Source: Litorimonas sp964414555 (GTDB taxonomy: Bacteria > Pseudomonadota > Alphaproteobacteria > Caulobacterales > Maricaulaceae). From it: 64,000 bases of DNA. Position 1 is the stretch's first letter. Each line of letters starts with the position of its first letter. Location of the stretch: contig CAYPWW010000005.1 in NCBI GenBank assembly GCA_964414555.1, positions 1-64,000 on the forward strand, in the 5' to 3' direction. The notes under the pieces are model-generated. The model was not told the origin of the DNA, ran no database searches, and saw only the letters and a program-made list of their open reading frames with translations. Both the position numbers and the translations under genes were made by a program. Below are positions 33,328-42,513 of this stretch, piece by piece.

Positions 33328-34767
33328 CTAACGGTTCTGGCGTCGTAGGAAGCTTGGAATTTCCAGCTCTTCATCCTTATCCGCACCGAACAAATCACCA
33401 GTTGCGCGGGTTTGGACCTGACGCTGTGTCGGCGCTGGCGCGGGGGCCGCAGGCTTGCGACGACCAAAGAAACCAAAAGGGTTACGGGTAAGCGGTGCAG
33501 GTGCAGGCTCTGGAATTGGCGCAGGTTGCGGGGCGGCGGCAGGTTGCGCCGGAACGCTGATTTTTGGCGGATAGGGTTTTGGCGCTTGATAGGCTGGCAC
33601 TTCCGCTTGAACGGGCGCTGGCGCTTCTTCTTCGAACTCATATGCAGCATATGCGGCACGAGCTTCAGCTTCGGCGGCGGCTTCCGCTGCGGCTTTTTCA
33701 GCAGCCCGCTCATGCACACCTAGCTCAACAACATTGGCTGCGGCAGCAGGTGCAGGAGTCGCCGGGCGTTTGAAAGCAGCAGGCACGTCATTTGTGCGAG
33801 CGATGGCGTCAACGCCTGTTGCGACGACTGAAACGCGGACAATACCTTGCAAATCATCATCGAGCGCAGAGCCAACGATGATATTTGCGTCTTCGTCGAC
33901 TTGGTTGCGGATCAACTGTGCAGCCTCATCAACCTCATACAGTGTCAAATCATTACCACCGGTGATGTTGATCAGCACGCCTTTGGCGCCTTTCAAAGAG
34001 ACATCGTCCAGCAGCGGGTTGTTGATGGCGCTCTCGGCGGCTTCGACGGCGCGGCGTTCGCCCGTCGCTTCGCCTGTACCCATCATCGCCTTGCCCATTT
34101 CGTCCATGACCGTGCGAACATCGTTGAAATCGAGGTTAATCAAGCCTGGCACCATCATCAGGTCCGTCACGCCGCGAACACCAGAGTGCAGCACTTCGTC
34201 CGCCATAGAGAAAGCATCCGACATGGTCGTCTGCTCTGTCGCAACGCGGAACAAGTTTTGGTTCGGAATGGTAATCATCGTATCGACGCTGGCGTAGAGG
34301 TTCTCGATCCCCTGCTCGGCCAGTTTCATGCGGCGGGAACCTTCAAACATGAAAGGCTTGGTCACAATGCCGACCGTCAGGATGCCGCGATCACGGGCTG
34401 CGCGCGCGATAACTGGCGCTGCACCTGTGCCTGTGCCGCCACCCATGCCGGCTGCGACGAAGAGCATATGCGCGCCTTCGAGATGTTCGAGAATTTCGTC
34501 TAGGCTTTCCTCTGCGGACTGTTCGCCCACTTCGGGACGCATGCCAGCGCCGAGGCCTTGGGTAATGCCGGAGCCCATTTGTACCTTGCGCGGAGAAGAT
34601 GACAGCGCCAGCGCTTGTGCGTCTGTGTTGGCGACAACAAAGTCGACGCCGTCCAGTCCTGCCGCGATCATATTATTGACGGCATTTCCGCCTGCACCGC
34701 CAACGCCGATAACGACGATCCGTGGCTTGAGTTCAACGGATTGTGGCAGTGTAAAGCTGATTGACAT
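33328..34767 (-). CDS. ftsZ: Cell division protein FtsZ
   Basis: Tubulin-like GTPase that forms the division ring. The 479-residue protein begins MSISFTLPQSVELKPRIVVIG; GTPase motifs are GVGGAGGNAVNNM and the tubulin signature GGGTGTGAAPVIA. T7-loop residues lie in LINLDFNDVRTVM. The core ends near residue 320. An Ala/Pro/Glu-rich linker of about 140 residues follows, and the tail EELEIPSFLRRQNR is the FtsA/ZipA-binding peptide in its Caulobacter-like form. The ATG at 34767 is preceded by GGTG; an upstream TTG is not used. A CtrA box lies 56 bases upstream. Confidence 0.98.
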   Translation of the reverse strand: MSISFTLPQSVELKPRIVVIGVGGAGGNAVNNMIAAGLDGVDFVVANTDAQALALSSSPRKVQMGSGITQGLGAGMRPEVGEQSAEESLDEILEHLEGAHMLFVAAGMGGGTGTGAAPVIARAARDRGILTVGIVTKPFMFEGSRRMKLAEQGIENLYASVDTMITIPNQNLFRVATEQTTMSDAFSMADEVLHSGVRGVTDLMMVPGLINLDFNDVRTVMDEMGKAMMGTGEATGERRAVEAAESAINNPLLDDVSLKGAKGVLINITGGNDLTLYEVDEAAQLIRNQVDEDANIIVGSALDDDLQGIVRVSVVATGVDAIARTNDVPAAFKRPATPAPAAAANVVELGVHERAAEKAAAEAAAEAEARAAYAAYEFEEEAPAPVQAEVPAYQAPKPYPPKISVPAQPAAAPQPAPIPEPAPAPLTRNPFGFFGRRKPAAPAPAPTQRQVQTRATGDLFGADKDEELEIPSFLRRQNR

Positions 34768-34822
34768 GACGGCACCCAATTATGGTCAAAGAAACGTTAA
34801 GTTTGACTTTGGGGTGAAAGGC

Positions 34823-34837
34823 TTAATGGCCTGTTAA
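34823..34837. promoter_or_regulatory. CtrA box in front of ftsZ
   Basis: TTAA-TGGCCTG-TTAA is an exact match to the CtrA consensus TTAA-N7-TTAA. A third TTAA follows five bases later (34843-34846) and another lies at 34797-34800. The site is in the 112-base gap between ftsA and ftsZ. CtrA is known to repress ftsZ in Caulobacter, so a repressor site for a separate ftsZ promoter is expected. Confidence 0.75.
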
Positions 34838-34879
34838 TCGCATTAACTTTTGGCGCAAAAGCCTGCAAATTTAATCCGC

Positions 34880-36151
34880 TTAGAAGTTTTCACGCAGCCA
34901 TTGTACGGACCGCCCGAGTGCATTGCCGGTATAGCGTTGCGCGCGGAGGCGGCGGCCTGACAAATCGGGTGGGCCCGTGACGACTTCGGGGCGATCATCA
35001 AACACACTTTTCAGCAACCCCGTCGCGACGGCGAAATCGGGCTGGCTGAGCTGTTCCGATAGGCCAAAGACACCATGCGGATGACCAATGCGTACGCGTT
35101 TGCCCAACACATGAGTCGCGAGTTCACGCACACCGTTCAGATGCGCCCCGCCGCCGGTCAACACGACTTGCCGCCCAGAATAGCTTTCCAGTCCAGCTTT
35201 GTGGATACGCTCACGCAATAATTCCAAGGTCTCCTCAACGCGGGAACGGATAATATTCGTGACCAGCGCGCGTGGCTCGTAATGCAGTTCATCTTGGGCT
35301 GCGATGGGCGGGCATGGAACCTGGCTGGTCGCGTCATCTGCGCCGTGCAGGCAAGAGCCATAGATCATCTTGATACGCTCTGCCGCCTCAAACGGTGTTG
35401 AGAGCCCTCGCGCCAAATCGGAGGTGATGTTCCGTCCACCGACGCCAAGCGCATCAACATGGACGAGCGTATTATCGCGGAAAATCGCCGCAGAGGTAAT
35501 GCCGCCGCCGAGGTCAATCAGGGTTACGCCGAGGTCTCGCTCATCTTCGGTCAGGACAGATAGTGCCGCCGCATAAGGTGAGACCGTGACCGAGCGGATC
35601 GTCAGGTGACAGCGCTCAATACAATGAGCGAGATTTCGTAACGGCCCGATGCCGCCCATAACGAAATGCATATCCACGCCGAGGCGCTGGCCATACATGC
35701 CGCGCGGGTCGCGAATGCCGTCCTCGTCATCCACCTGCCAATTCAGCGGAATGGCGTGGAGGATGGCTTCATCGGCCTGATCCAATTCAGACATGGAGGA
35801 GTTCAGCACACGTTTCAGGTCGCGATCCGCCACGGCCCCGCTGGCAAATTGCGTTTGCACCGTCATATGTTTGGACCGCAGTGAGCGCAGCGCGACGTTC
35901 ACACGAACGTCCTGCACGGTGATGCCCGCCGCGCGTTCGGCTTTCTCGACAGCCGTGCGGATGCCGACTTCAGCCGCATCCAGATCAATCACCGCGCCAC
36001 CTTTCAGGCCGGCAGACACACCAAAGCCCGAGCCGATAAGGCGCACGCCAAGACCCGGTTCTTCCCGACCAATCAGGCACACGACCTTGTTCGAGCCAAT
36101 ATCTAGGACACAGACCGGTTCCGGCTGTCGTTTTGTCGGGCCCCCAAACAC
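34880..36151 (-). CDS. ftsA: Cell division protein FtsA
   Basis: Actin-like membrane tether for FtsZ. The 423-residue protein has the phosphate-1 motif VLDIGSNKVVCLIG near residue 15, the 1C-domain insertion (about 85-165), phosphate-2 TLIDLGGGITSAAIF, and VVLTGGGAHLNGV for adenosine binding. The C-terminus ALGRSVQWLRENF is an amphipathic membrane-targeting helix. It follows ftsQ by three bases; ftsZ lies 112 bases further on. Confidence 0.97.
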   Translation of the reverse strand: MFGGPTKRQPEPVCVLDIGSNKVVCLIGREEPGLGVRLIGSGFGVSAGLKGGAVIDLDAAEVGIRTAVEKAERAAGITVQDVRVNVALRSLRSKHMTVQTQFASGAVADRDLKRVLNSSMSELDQADEAILHAIPLNWQVDDEDGIRDPRGMYGQRLGVDMHFVMGGIGPLRNLAHCIERCHLTIRSVTVSPYAAALSVLTEDERDLGVTLIDLGGGITSAAIFRDNTLVHVDALGVGGRNITSDLARGLSTPFEAAERIKMIYGSCLHGADDATSQVPCPPIAAQDELHYEPRALVTNIIRSRVEETLELLRERIHKAGLESYSGRQVVLTGGGAHLNGVRELATHVLGKRVRIGHPHGVFGLSEQLSQPDFAVATGLLKSVFDDRPEVVTGPPDLSGRRLRAQRYTGNALGRSVQWLRENF

Positions 36152-36154
36152 GCG

Positions 36155-37042
36155 CTAGCTGGAACGGGTTTCTGGTGTAGGTTTGGGTGATAGGCTAATC
36201 CGATCAGCGACACGCAGATCAATCGCGCCAACTTCACGCGAGAGGATGAAAGTCTCGCGGTCAATCTGGACAAGGCGGCGCAATGCCGATTCCGCGTCCT
36301 GAACGGGCAGACGCACGACCGTCTCATTCGCAAGATGCAAGTCCCAACGCCCCGATGGAAAACGCACGAGGCTTTCGGTTCGCTTCCAAACTTGCGGGTA
36401 ATCTTGAACCAGCACTTCCATCGCTTTGGCGTGGCTGGCGGCCTCTGGTCCAACAAAAGTGCGCAGACCGTTTGGAATGGACGGCGCGTCGGTGACCTTT
36501 ACAATCGGCGCGCCCTTATCAGACAGCAAGTGCAACTGACCCTCATTTTGCCACAGCGCATAGGGCGTGGTTTCGACAACCTGCACAACAACGCGGTTCG
36601 GCCAGAGGCGGCGCACAACGGCACGATCAACCCAAGGCAAGCTTTCCGTCCGATCCCGCGCGGCATCCAAATCAACGCCAAAGAAATAGCTGCCCTCATA
36701 GATATTCACGGCGGCGCGGATGTCGGCTTCGTTCAACCGCCCCTCGCCCATAATGTCGACTTGCTCGACGACAAAGCCCATCGCCATGAGGCGCTCGACC
36801 TTCCAAACATTCAGATTATGCCGGATCGTTGGCAGGAACCCACCCAGCCAAAGCCCAATGAAAATCAGGAATAGGATCGTCGTAACAATCGACAGCACAA
36901 AACGCACCATCGCACGCGGGGAGTGTTTCGCCGCGCGGACTTTCGCCGCCATCCAGTTCTGCGACCCGCGCAGACCCGGCTTTAGCGGGCTGACCCGCTG
37001 CAGCGTTGCAAATTTCGATGTGCCTTTATTTACCGCGGCCAT
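36155..37042 (-). CDS. ftsQ: Cell division protein FtsQ
   Basis: Bitopic inner-membrane protein of the FtsQBL divisome complex. The 295-residue product has a basic cytoplasmic N-terminus of about 45 residues, one membrane helix (about 47-70, VRFVLSIVTTILFLIFIGLW), a POTRA domain (about 92-160, VEQVDIMGEGRLNEADIRAAV, then SLPWVDRAVVRRLWPN) and a periplasmic beta domain. It overlaps the end of ddl by 13 bases and is three bases from ftsA. Confidence 0.95.
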   Translation of the reverse strand: MAAVNKGTSKFATLQRVSPLKPGLRGSQNWMAAKVRAAKHSPRAMVRFVLSIVTTILFLIFIGLWLGGFLPTIRHNLNVWKVERLMAMGFVVEQVDIMGEGRLNEADIRAAVNIYEGSYFFGVDLDAARDRTESLPWVDRAVVRRLWPNRVVVQVVETTPYALWQNEGQLHLLSDKGAPIVKVTDAPSIPNGLRTFVGPEAASHAKAMEVLVQDYPQVWKRTESLVRFPSGRWDLHLANETVVRLPVQDAESALRRLVQIDRETFILSREVGAIDLRVADRISLSPKPTPETRSS

Positions 37043-37956
37043 GAAGCGTCCTCAACCATCCAGCGACAGAGCTGGGCAAAATCAATTCCGACATGCACCG
37101 CCTGTTCAGGCGAGAGCGACGTCGGAGTCATTCCGGGTTGAGTATTGATCTCAAGCGTTACGACTTTGTTAGTCATATCGCGATTGTCTGCGTTTTCCGT
37201 ATCATCATAGCGAAAATCGGTGCGGGTCAGCCCCCGACAGCCCAGCGCGCGATGTCCTTCCAGCGCCCAGCGCAGGCAAAGCTCTGTCGCCTCTGCCGGA
37301 ATATTCGCGGGCAATTCGTGGCGCGCGGCGTTGTCACCGTATTTTTCCGTAAAGTCATACCAGCCCTCAGGGATGATTTCTGTCACGGCCAGCGCGCGGT
37401 CGCCCATGACTGTGACTGTCAGCTCTCGTCCGGGAATATACTGCTCAATGATGACGTCTTCACCCATCGCGTGATCCGCTGCGATTTTGGCGAGCGCTTC
37501 CGGCGTTTCTTCCATGATCAGATAGACGGATTTGGACGACCCCTGCCCGTTCGGTTTGACGACATAGGGCGTCGGCATCGCCCCGCCTTTGGCAATCTCT
37601 GCGCGCGAGAGGACTTTGCCCTCTGGCACGGTGATGCCGTGCTTGCGCAACACGGCTTTGGCGTGATCTTTATTCATCGCAAGCGCAGACGCTTTTGCAC
37701 CGGAATGGGTGTAAGGCAGACGCAACCCGTCGAGGATCTGCTGAACCTCACCGTCTTCGCCCCAGTCCCCGTGCAACGCATTGAAAACCAGATCGGGCGA
37801 GAGCTTACGCAAAGCGGCTTCTAGCCGTGCAGGATGCGCGTCGATTTCCGTGACCTCATGCCCCAAGCCGCGCAGGGCTTCGGCACAGGCCGTCCCCGTC
37901 ACGAGAGAAATTTCCCGCTCGGACGAGATGCCACCTTTGAGGAGCGCGATCTTCAT
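37030..37956 (-). CDS. ddl: D-alanine--D-alanine ligase
   Basis: ATP-grasp enzyme making the D-Ala-D-Ala end of the peptidoglycan stem. The 308-residue protein begins MKIALLKGGISSEREISLVTG (serine of the ligase motif), with HGDWGEDGEVQQIL, YVVKPNGQGSSKSVY in the ATP loop and TLEINTQPGMTPTSL at the metal site. The ATG at 37956 overlaps the murB stop (ATGA) and has GGAGAGG upstream; a longer in-frame ATG at 37986 lies within murB and is less likely. Confidence 0.96.
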   Translation of the reverse strand: MKIALLKGGISSEREISLVTGTACAEALRGLGHEVTEIDAHPARLEAALRKLSPDLVFNALHGDWGEDGEVQQILDGLRLPYTHSGAKASALAMNKDHAKAVLRKHGITVPEGKVLSRAEIAKGGAMPTPYVVKPNGQGSSKSVYLIMEETPEALAKIAADHAMGEDVIIEQYIPGRELTVTVMGDRALAVTEIIPEGWYDFTEKYGDNAARHELPANIPAEATELCLRWALEGHRALGCRGLTRTDFRYDDTENADNRDMTNKVVTLEINTQPGMTPTSLSPEQAVHVGIDFAQLCRWMVEDASWPR

Positions 37957-38849
37957 GCGGCCTCTCCGATCCGACGCACTTCCCATTCTAGCGGGACGCC
38001 TTGGCTTTCCAGCACACGCGCGCGAACCGTCTCGCCGAGTTTTTCTAAATCCGCCGCCGTCGCGCCGTCGGCATTGATCATAAAGTTACAATGCTGCTCG
38101 CTCATCTGTGCGCCGCCAACGCGCAAACCCCGACAGCCCGCTGCGTCGATCAGCTTCCAAGAACTGTGCCCCTCGGGATTTTTGAACGTTGAGCCCCCGG
38201 TCTTTTCGCGGATCGGCTGGCTGTCTTCGCGACGAGCCGTGATGTCATCCATCCGCGCTTGGATCGCGGAAGGCGTATCAGCCGTGCCTTCATAGGTCGC
38301 TTGGGTGAAGATCAGATCGCGCGGTGCACCGGAATGACGATAGGTGTAATCCATCTCGGCGAGGTCCATGACCTGCCGTCGGCCTGCGCGGTCCAGCGCC
38401 ACGACTTCGCGCAGCACGTCCTGCGTCTCGGCGCCGTAACAGCCCGCATTCATGCGCAGCGCACCGCCGATCGTGCCCGGCACGCCCGCGTAAAATTCGA
38501 GCCCGGCTATGCCAGCCGTCGCCGCCGCTTTGGCGACGTTTTTATCCAACGCAGCAGAACCAGCTGTAACACGCAAGCCTTCTGTCGTAATCTTGCCAAA
38601 GCTCGGCCCTAGCCGGATCACGACGCCGCGCACCCCGCCGTCGCGGACCAGCGTATTCGACGCGACGCCCAACACTTGCACCGGAATATCATCCGGCGTT
38701 GCAGCAAGAAAATGCGCGAGGTCCGCTTCGTCCTTGGGTAGGAACAGCGTCTCCGCTGCACCGCCCACACGCAACCATGTAAAAGGCGCGAGCGGAACAT
38801 CCGCGCGCAAACTCCCACGGACTTCCGGCAATCGGTTGAGCAAGCTCAC
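37953..38849 (-). CDS. murB: UDP-N-acetylenolpyruvoylglucosamine reductase
   Basis: FAD/NADPH enzyme forming UDP-N-acetylmuramic acid. The 298-residue protein has the FAD-binding motifs FTWLRVGGAAETLF, GVASNTLVRDGG and AGVPGTIGGALRMNAGCYG, and the type I active-site region GSTFKNPEGHSSWKLIDAAG. It starts with GTG that overlaps the TGA of murC (GTGA), and ends in ATGA with ddl. Confidence 0.96.
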   Translation of the reverse strand: MSLLNRLPEVRGSLRADVPLAPFTWLRVGGAAETLFLPKDEADLAHFLAATPDDIPVQVLGVASNTLVRDGGVRGVVIRLGPSFGKITTEGLRVTAGSAALDKNVAKAAATAGIAGLEFYAGVPGTIGGALRMNAGCYGAETQDVLREVVALDRAGRRQVMDLAEMDYTYRHSGAPRDLIFTQATYEGTADTPSAIQARMDDITARREDSQPIREKTGGSTFKNPEGHSSWKLIDAAGCRGLRVGGAQMSEQHCNFMINADGATAADLEKLGETVRARVLESQGVPLEWEVRRIGEAA

Positions 38850-40276
38850 AGCTTGGAGAGCTGCTCGGACAGATCCGCCGCCCAGTAAGTAATATCACCC
38901 GCGCCGAGACACACGATGAGATCGCCCGGCTCCAGATGCGGGTGCAGATCAGCCGCCAGCGTGGCTTTCGATGTCAGCGCCACATCGCGGTGCCCGTGCG
39001 AACGCAGGGATTGCGATAGGGACACCGCGCTAATCCCCTCAATCGGGTCTTCGCCTGCCGCATAAACATCGGTCAGATAGACGCGATCCGCATCGTTGAA
39101 ACAGGTCGAGAAATCTTCGAACAAATCTTTCAGACGTGAGTAGCGATGCGGTTGCATGACAGCGTGGACTTTGCCTTTTGCGACTTGACGCGCGGCCTGT
39201 AGCACGGCGGAAATCTCGACGGGGTGATGGCCATAGTCATCGATGATCGTCACACCGTTCCAATCGCCGATATGGGTAAAGCGACGTTTGACACCCGCGA
39301 AACTGTCGAGGCCCGCGCGGACTTTCTCCGCACTGACGCCCAGTTCTCGCGCGACCGCAATCGCGGACAACACGTTCTGCGCGTTATGCTTGCCCGCCAT
39401 CGGTAGGAACATGTCGGTCCAGCGATCTTCCTCGCCGTCGATATTGCGGAAGACAACATCGAAACGTGATCCGGTTGTTTCCAGTTGTAGGTTCTCCGCG
39501 CGCACATCGGCCTGCGGATTAAAGCCATAGGTGATGACGCGGCGGTCACTGATCCGCGACGTGAGGGCTTGCACCTCTGGATGATCAATGCACAGCACAG
39601 CGAAGCCGTAGAACGGCAGGTTTTGCACAAACTGATCAAAGGCAGATCGCAGCACGTCGAAATCGCCGTAATGCTCCATATGCTCGGGGTCGATATTTGT
39701 GACGACGGCAACAGTCGGCAGAAGTTTTAGGAACGAGCCATCGCTCTCATCCGCTTCGACGACCATCCACTCACCCAAGCCCAATTTCGCATTGGACGCA
39801 TAAGCGTTGATGATTCCGCCATTGATGACCGTCGGGTCAAGGTCGCCGCCTTCGAGTAGTGCGGCGATCATCGTCGTCGTTGTCGTCTTTCCGTGAGTTC
39901 CCCCGACAGCCACCGTCCATTTCACACGCCTTAGCTCGGCCAGCAGTTCCGCACGGCGCACGACAGGAATAGCGCGCGCACGAGCTTCGCGCAGTTCGGG
40001 ATTATCGCGCTTAATTGCGGAGGACATCACGATGGCGCCCGCGCCGTGAACCTGTTCGGCCTTTTGCCCGATGAAGATCGTCGCGCCGAGACGTTTCAGG
40101 CGTTCGGTATTGATACTCTCGCGCGCGTCAGAACCTTGCACTTGATAGCCAAGATTGAGCATGACTTCGGCAATGCCGGACATGCCAATGCCCCCGATGC
40201 CAACGAAATGGATCGGGCCGAGATCAAAGGGCACCTTTGTCGCGAGGGCGGAGTGTTTGAGCTGTGTATCAGGCAT
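38846..40276 (-). CDS. murC: UDP-N-acetylmuramate--L-alanine ligase
   Basis: Adds L-alanine to UDP-MurNAc. The 476-residue protein shows the N-terminal nucleotide fold FVGIGGIGMSGIAEVM, the ATP loop GTHGKTTTTTMIA, the middle-domain motif NIDPEHMEHYG and the C-terminal DDYGHHPVEISA. The ATG at 40276 (MPDTQLKHSALATK) is preferred; 41 further in-frame residues upstream overlap murG and look random. murG ends 19 bases upstream, one of the few junctions in the cluster without overlap. Confidence 0.96.
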   Translation of the reverse strand: MPDTQLKHSALATKVPFDLGPIHFVGIGGIGMSGIAEVMLNLGYQVQGSDARESINTERLKRLGATIFIGQKAEQVHGAGAIVMSSAIKRDNPELREARARAIPVVRRAELLAELRRVKWTVAVGGTHGKTTTTTMIAALLEGGDLDPTVINGGIINAYASNAKLGLGEWMVVEADESDGSFLKLLPTVAVVTNIDPEHMEHYGDFDVLRSAFDQFVQNLPFYGFAVLCIDHPEVQALTSRISDRRVITYGFNPQADVRAENLQLETTGSRFDVVFRNIDGEEDRWTDMFLPMAGKHNAQNVLSAIAVARELGVSAEKVRAGLDSFAGVKRRFTHIGDWNGVTIIDDYGHHPVEISAVLQAARQVAKGKVHAVMQPHRYSRLKDLFEDFSTCFNDADRVYLTDVYAAGEDPIEGISAVSLSQSLRSHGHRDVALTSKATLAADLHPHLEPGDLIVCLGAGDITYWAADLSEQLSKL

Positions 40277-40295
40277 GGTGTGCGTTTGGAAAACC

Positions 40296-41375
40296 TTATG
40301 AGACGGCGCGGATAACCAACGCCGCGAGATCGCGGGCCGCGTCCGGACGCCCGAGGGAACGGGCAGCAGTGGCGGCAGATGAGAGCCAGTCCGAATCATT
40401 TAATCGGGCCTCCAAAATATCTTTGACAGACTCTGGCGTAAACTCGGATTCGGGCAGAATATCGGCGGCGCCGTGGCGTTCTAGCGACTGCGCATTGGCG
40501 GTTTGATGATCATCCATCGCAATCGCCAACGGGATCAGCAGCGACGGCTTCCCCATCAAGGCGATCTCCGCCACAGAGGAGGCTCCAGCCCGCGCGACAA
40601 CATAATGCGCGCCGGCGAGGTGTTTTTCGATGTCAGAGAAGAACGTCTCGCAGGTCGCGGTGACACCAGAGTCCTCATAAGTGCGCCGCGCGTTTTCCAA
40701 CTCGCCTGAGGTCGTTTGCTGCACGACGGAAATGCGGCTGCGCAAAACCTCTGGCAGGCTCGCGACGGCTTTCGGCAAGTTTTGCGATAGCACCCGCGCG
40801 CCGAGACTGCCGCCCACGATCAATAGGTTTATCGTATCTGTCGGCGGGGCGTAGCTTTCGGGCACAGCGTCCACGATCTGCGCGCGCATGGGATTGCCGA
40901 GGCAGGTGACATTCGCCTGCGTTGGGGCTTTTGCAAGATCGGGAAAGCCGGAGACGACGTGTATGGCCTTGGCCGCAAAGACACGGTTCACGCGACCCAG
41001 CACCGCGTTTTGTTCATGCAAGATCGTGGGCAGGCCCATCGCTTGTGCCGCCCGCATGGCGGGGAAGGCTGGATAGCCACCAAAGCCGACGACGACATCG
41101 GGCTTCCAATCGCGGATAAACGCACGCGCCTGTCGCACGCCTTTTGCCAAAGTTAGCGCACCGCGCAGTGCTTTGATTGGCGCGCGGGGAGAGATGGACG
41201 CAGCTTTCACTTCGATAACGGGATCGGCTGGAATGCGGCCCGCATGTTTGCGTCCGCGCGCATCGGTCATCATGGCGATATCCCAGCCTTCGGCTTTCAG
41301 GATTTCTGCCAAGGCTTGCGCCGGAAACATATGTCCGCCCGTGCCGCCCGCCGCGAGGAGCAATCTACCGGCCAT
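40296..41375 (-). CDS. murG: UDP-GlcNAc--lipid I transferase MurG
   Basis: Converts lipid I to lipid II on the cytoplasmic membrane face. The 359-residue GT-B glycosyltransferase has the N-terminal loop LLAAGGTGGHMFPA, GFGGYPAFPAMRAA, ILHEQNAVLGRVNR, and the C-terminal GGSLGARVLS and RAGASSVAEIALMGKPSLLIPL. It overlaps the 3' end of ftsW by 11 bases. Confidence 0.97.
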   Translation of the reverse strand: MAGRLLLAAGGTGGHMFPAQALAEILKAEGWDIAMMTDARGRKHAGRIPADPVIEVKAASISPRAPIKALRGALTLAKGVRQARAFIRDWKPDVVVGFGGYPAFPAMRAAQAMGLPTILHEQNAVLGRVNRVFAAKAIHVVSGFPDLAKAPTQANVTCLGNPMRAQIVDAVPESYAPPTDTINLLIVGGSLGARVLSQNLPKAVASLPEVLRSRISVVQQTTSGELENARRTYEDSGVTATCETFFSDIEKHLAGAHYVVARAGASSVAEIALMGKPSLLIPLAIAMDDHQTANAQSLERHGAADILPESEFTPESVKDILEARLNDSDWLSSAATAARSLGRPDAARDLAALVIRAVS

Positions 41376-42513
41376 AAGAATAGGCCCCAGGACGACGACG
41401 CGTGAAGGCGAGGATCAGCCCTGCCGTAAAACACAGCGCCAACATCGAAGACCCGCCATTGGAAATAAACGGCAAGGTCATGCCTTTGGACGGCGCCATA
41501 TTCAGGTTCACAAACAGGTTGATGATCGTCTGCATCCCGATCAACGTTGCCAGTCCCGCTGTCGCCAGTTGGCAGAAATAATCATTCAGGCGCAGCGCAT
41601 TGCGGAATGTCTGGATCACCAGCGCGGCCAGCAAAAAGATTAAAATCACGGAAATCAGAAAACCAAACTCCTCGACCGTGACGGCGAAAATGAAATCCGT
41701 ATGCCCATCCGGCAGGGAGTATTTCACAACACCTTCGCCGGGACCGCGGCCAAAGAAACCGCCGCTAGAAATCGCCTCCATCGCTTTGTCGATCTGATAG
41801 CTGTCAGCCGTGTTGGGCGAGGTAAAGGCGCTGACCCGTGCGCGCACATGTGGCAGGGTCAGATAGGCCGCGACAACGCCAACAACCGAAATACCCAACA
41901 TGACCAGCAGCCAACCGAGCGAGAGACCTGCAAAGAAGAACACAGCCGCAAAACCTAGGGTGAGCAAAAAGGACTGCCCAAAATCGGGCTGCATAATCAA
42001 CAATCCAATCAGGGCGATATAGGTCGCAAAGACAATCGCAGCAGACGGCACATTTGGATCGCGCTTGCGCAGGGAGAACATCCAAGCGGCGAAAACGATA
42101 AAGGCAGGCTTCGCAAATTCTGACGGCTGCAACCCCAATGGTCCGATACGGACCCAGCGGGTTGCGCCTTTCACCTCATAGCCAATCACAGGCAACGCCA
42201 GCATGATAAGGAAGGAGCCAACCAAGGTGAGAACTGCAATTCGGCGCGCATTTATCGCGTCAAACAACGACACGATAAACATGCCAAAGACACCCATGCC
42301 GACGAAAATCGCGTGCTTATACAGAAAGAAAAACGGGTTGGCGTAATCCAGTCGCGCCGCCGCCGCCGGACTGGACGCCATCGACAAAATCAAACCCGCG
42401 CCCAGCAAGCAAATCAGAATAGACAGAGTCACCTGATCCACACTGCGCCACCATTCCCCGATCAACGTCCGACGCGAACGGGAGGTGATTAAACTTGGCA
42501 GTGCGCCGATCAT
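41365..42513 (-). CDS. ftsW: Peptidoglycan glycosyltransferase FtsW
   Basis: SEDS-family polymerase of septal peptidoglycan with about ten membrane helices. The 382-residue product has GATRWVRIGPLGLQPSEFAKPA, QPDFGQSFLLTLGF with the catalytic aspartate, GRGPGEGVVKYSLPDGHTDFIFAVTVEEFGF in two parts, and LPFISNGGSSMLALC, all SEDS signatures. It pairs with FtsI encoded upstream. The start overlaps the murD stop by four bases. Confidence 0.97.
   Translation of the reverse strand: MIGALPSLITSRSRRTLIGEWWRSVDQVTLSILICLLGAGLILSMASSPAAAARLDYANPFFFLYKHAIFVGMGVFGMFIVSLFDAINARRIAVLTLVGSFLIMLALPVIGYEVKGATRWVRIGPLGLQPSEFAKPAFIVFAAWMFSLRKRDPNVPSAAIVFATYIALIGLLIMQPDFGQSFLLTLGFAAVFFFAGLSLGWLLVMLGISVVGVVAAYLTLPHVRARVSAFTSPNTADSYQIDKAMEAISSGGFFGRGPGEGVVKYSLPDGHTDFIFAVTVEEFGFLISVILIFLLAALVIQTFRNALRLNDYFCQLATAGLATLIGMQTIINLFVNLNMAPSKGMTLPFISNGGSSMLALCFTAGLILAFTRRRPGAYSYGR

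Noticed and set aside
33734..34503. Overlapping plus-strand frames opposite ftsZ
   Set aside because: Shadows of the conserved FtsZ GTPase core.
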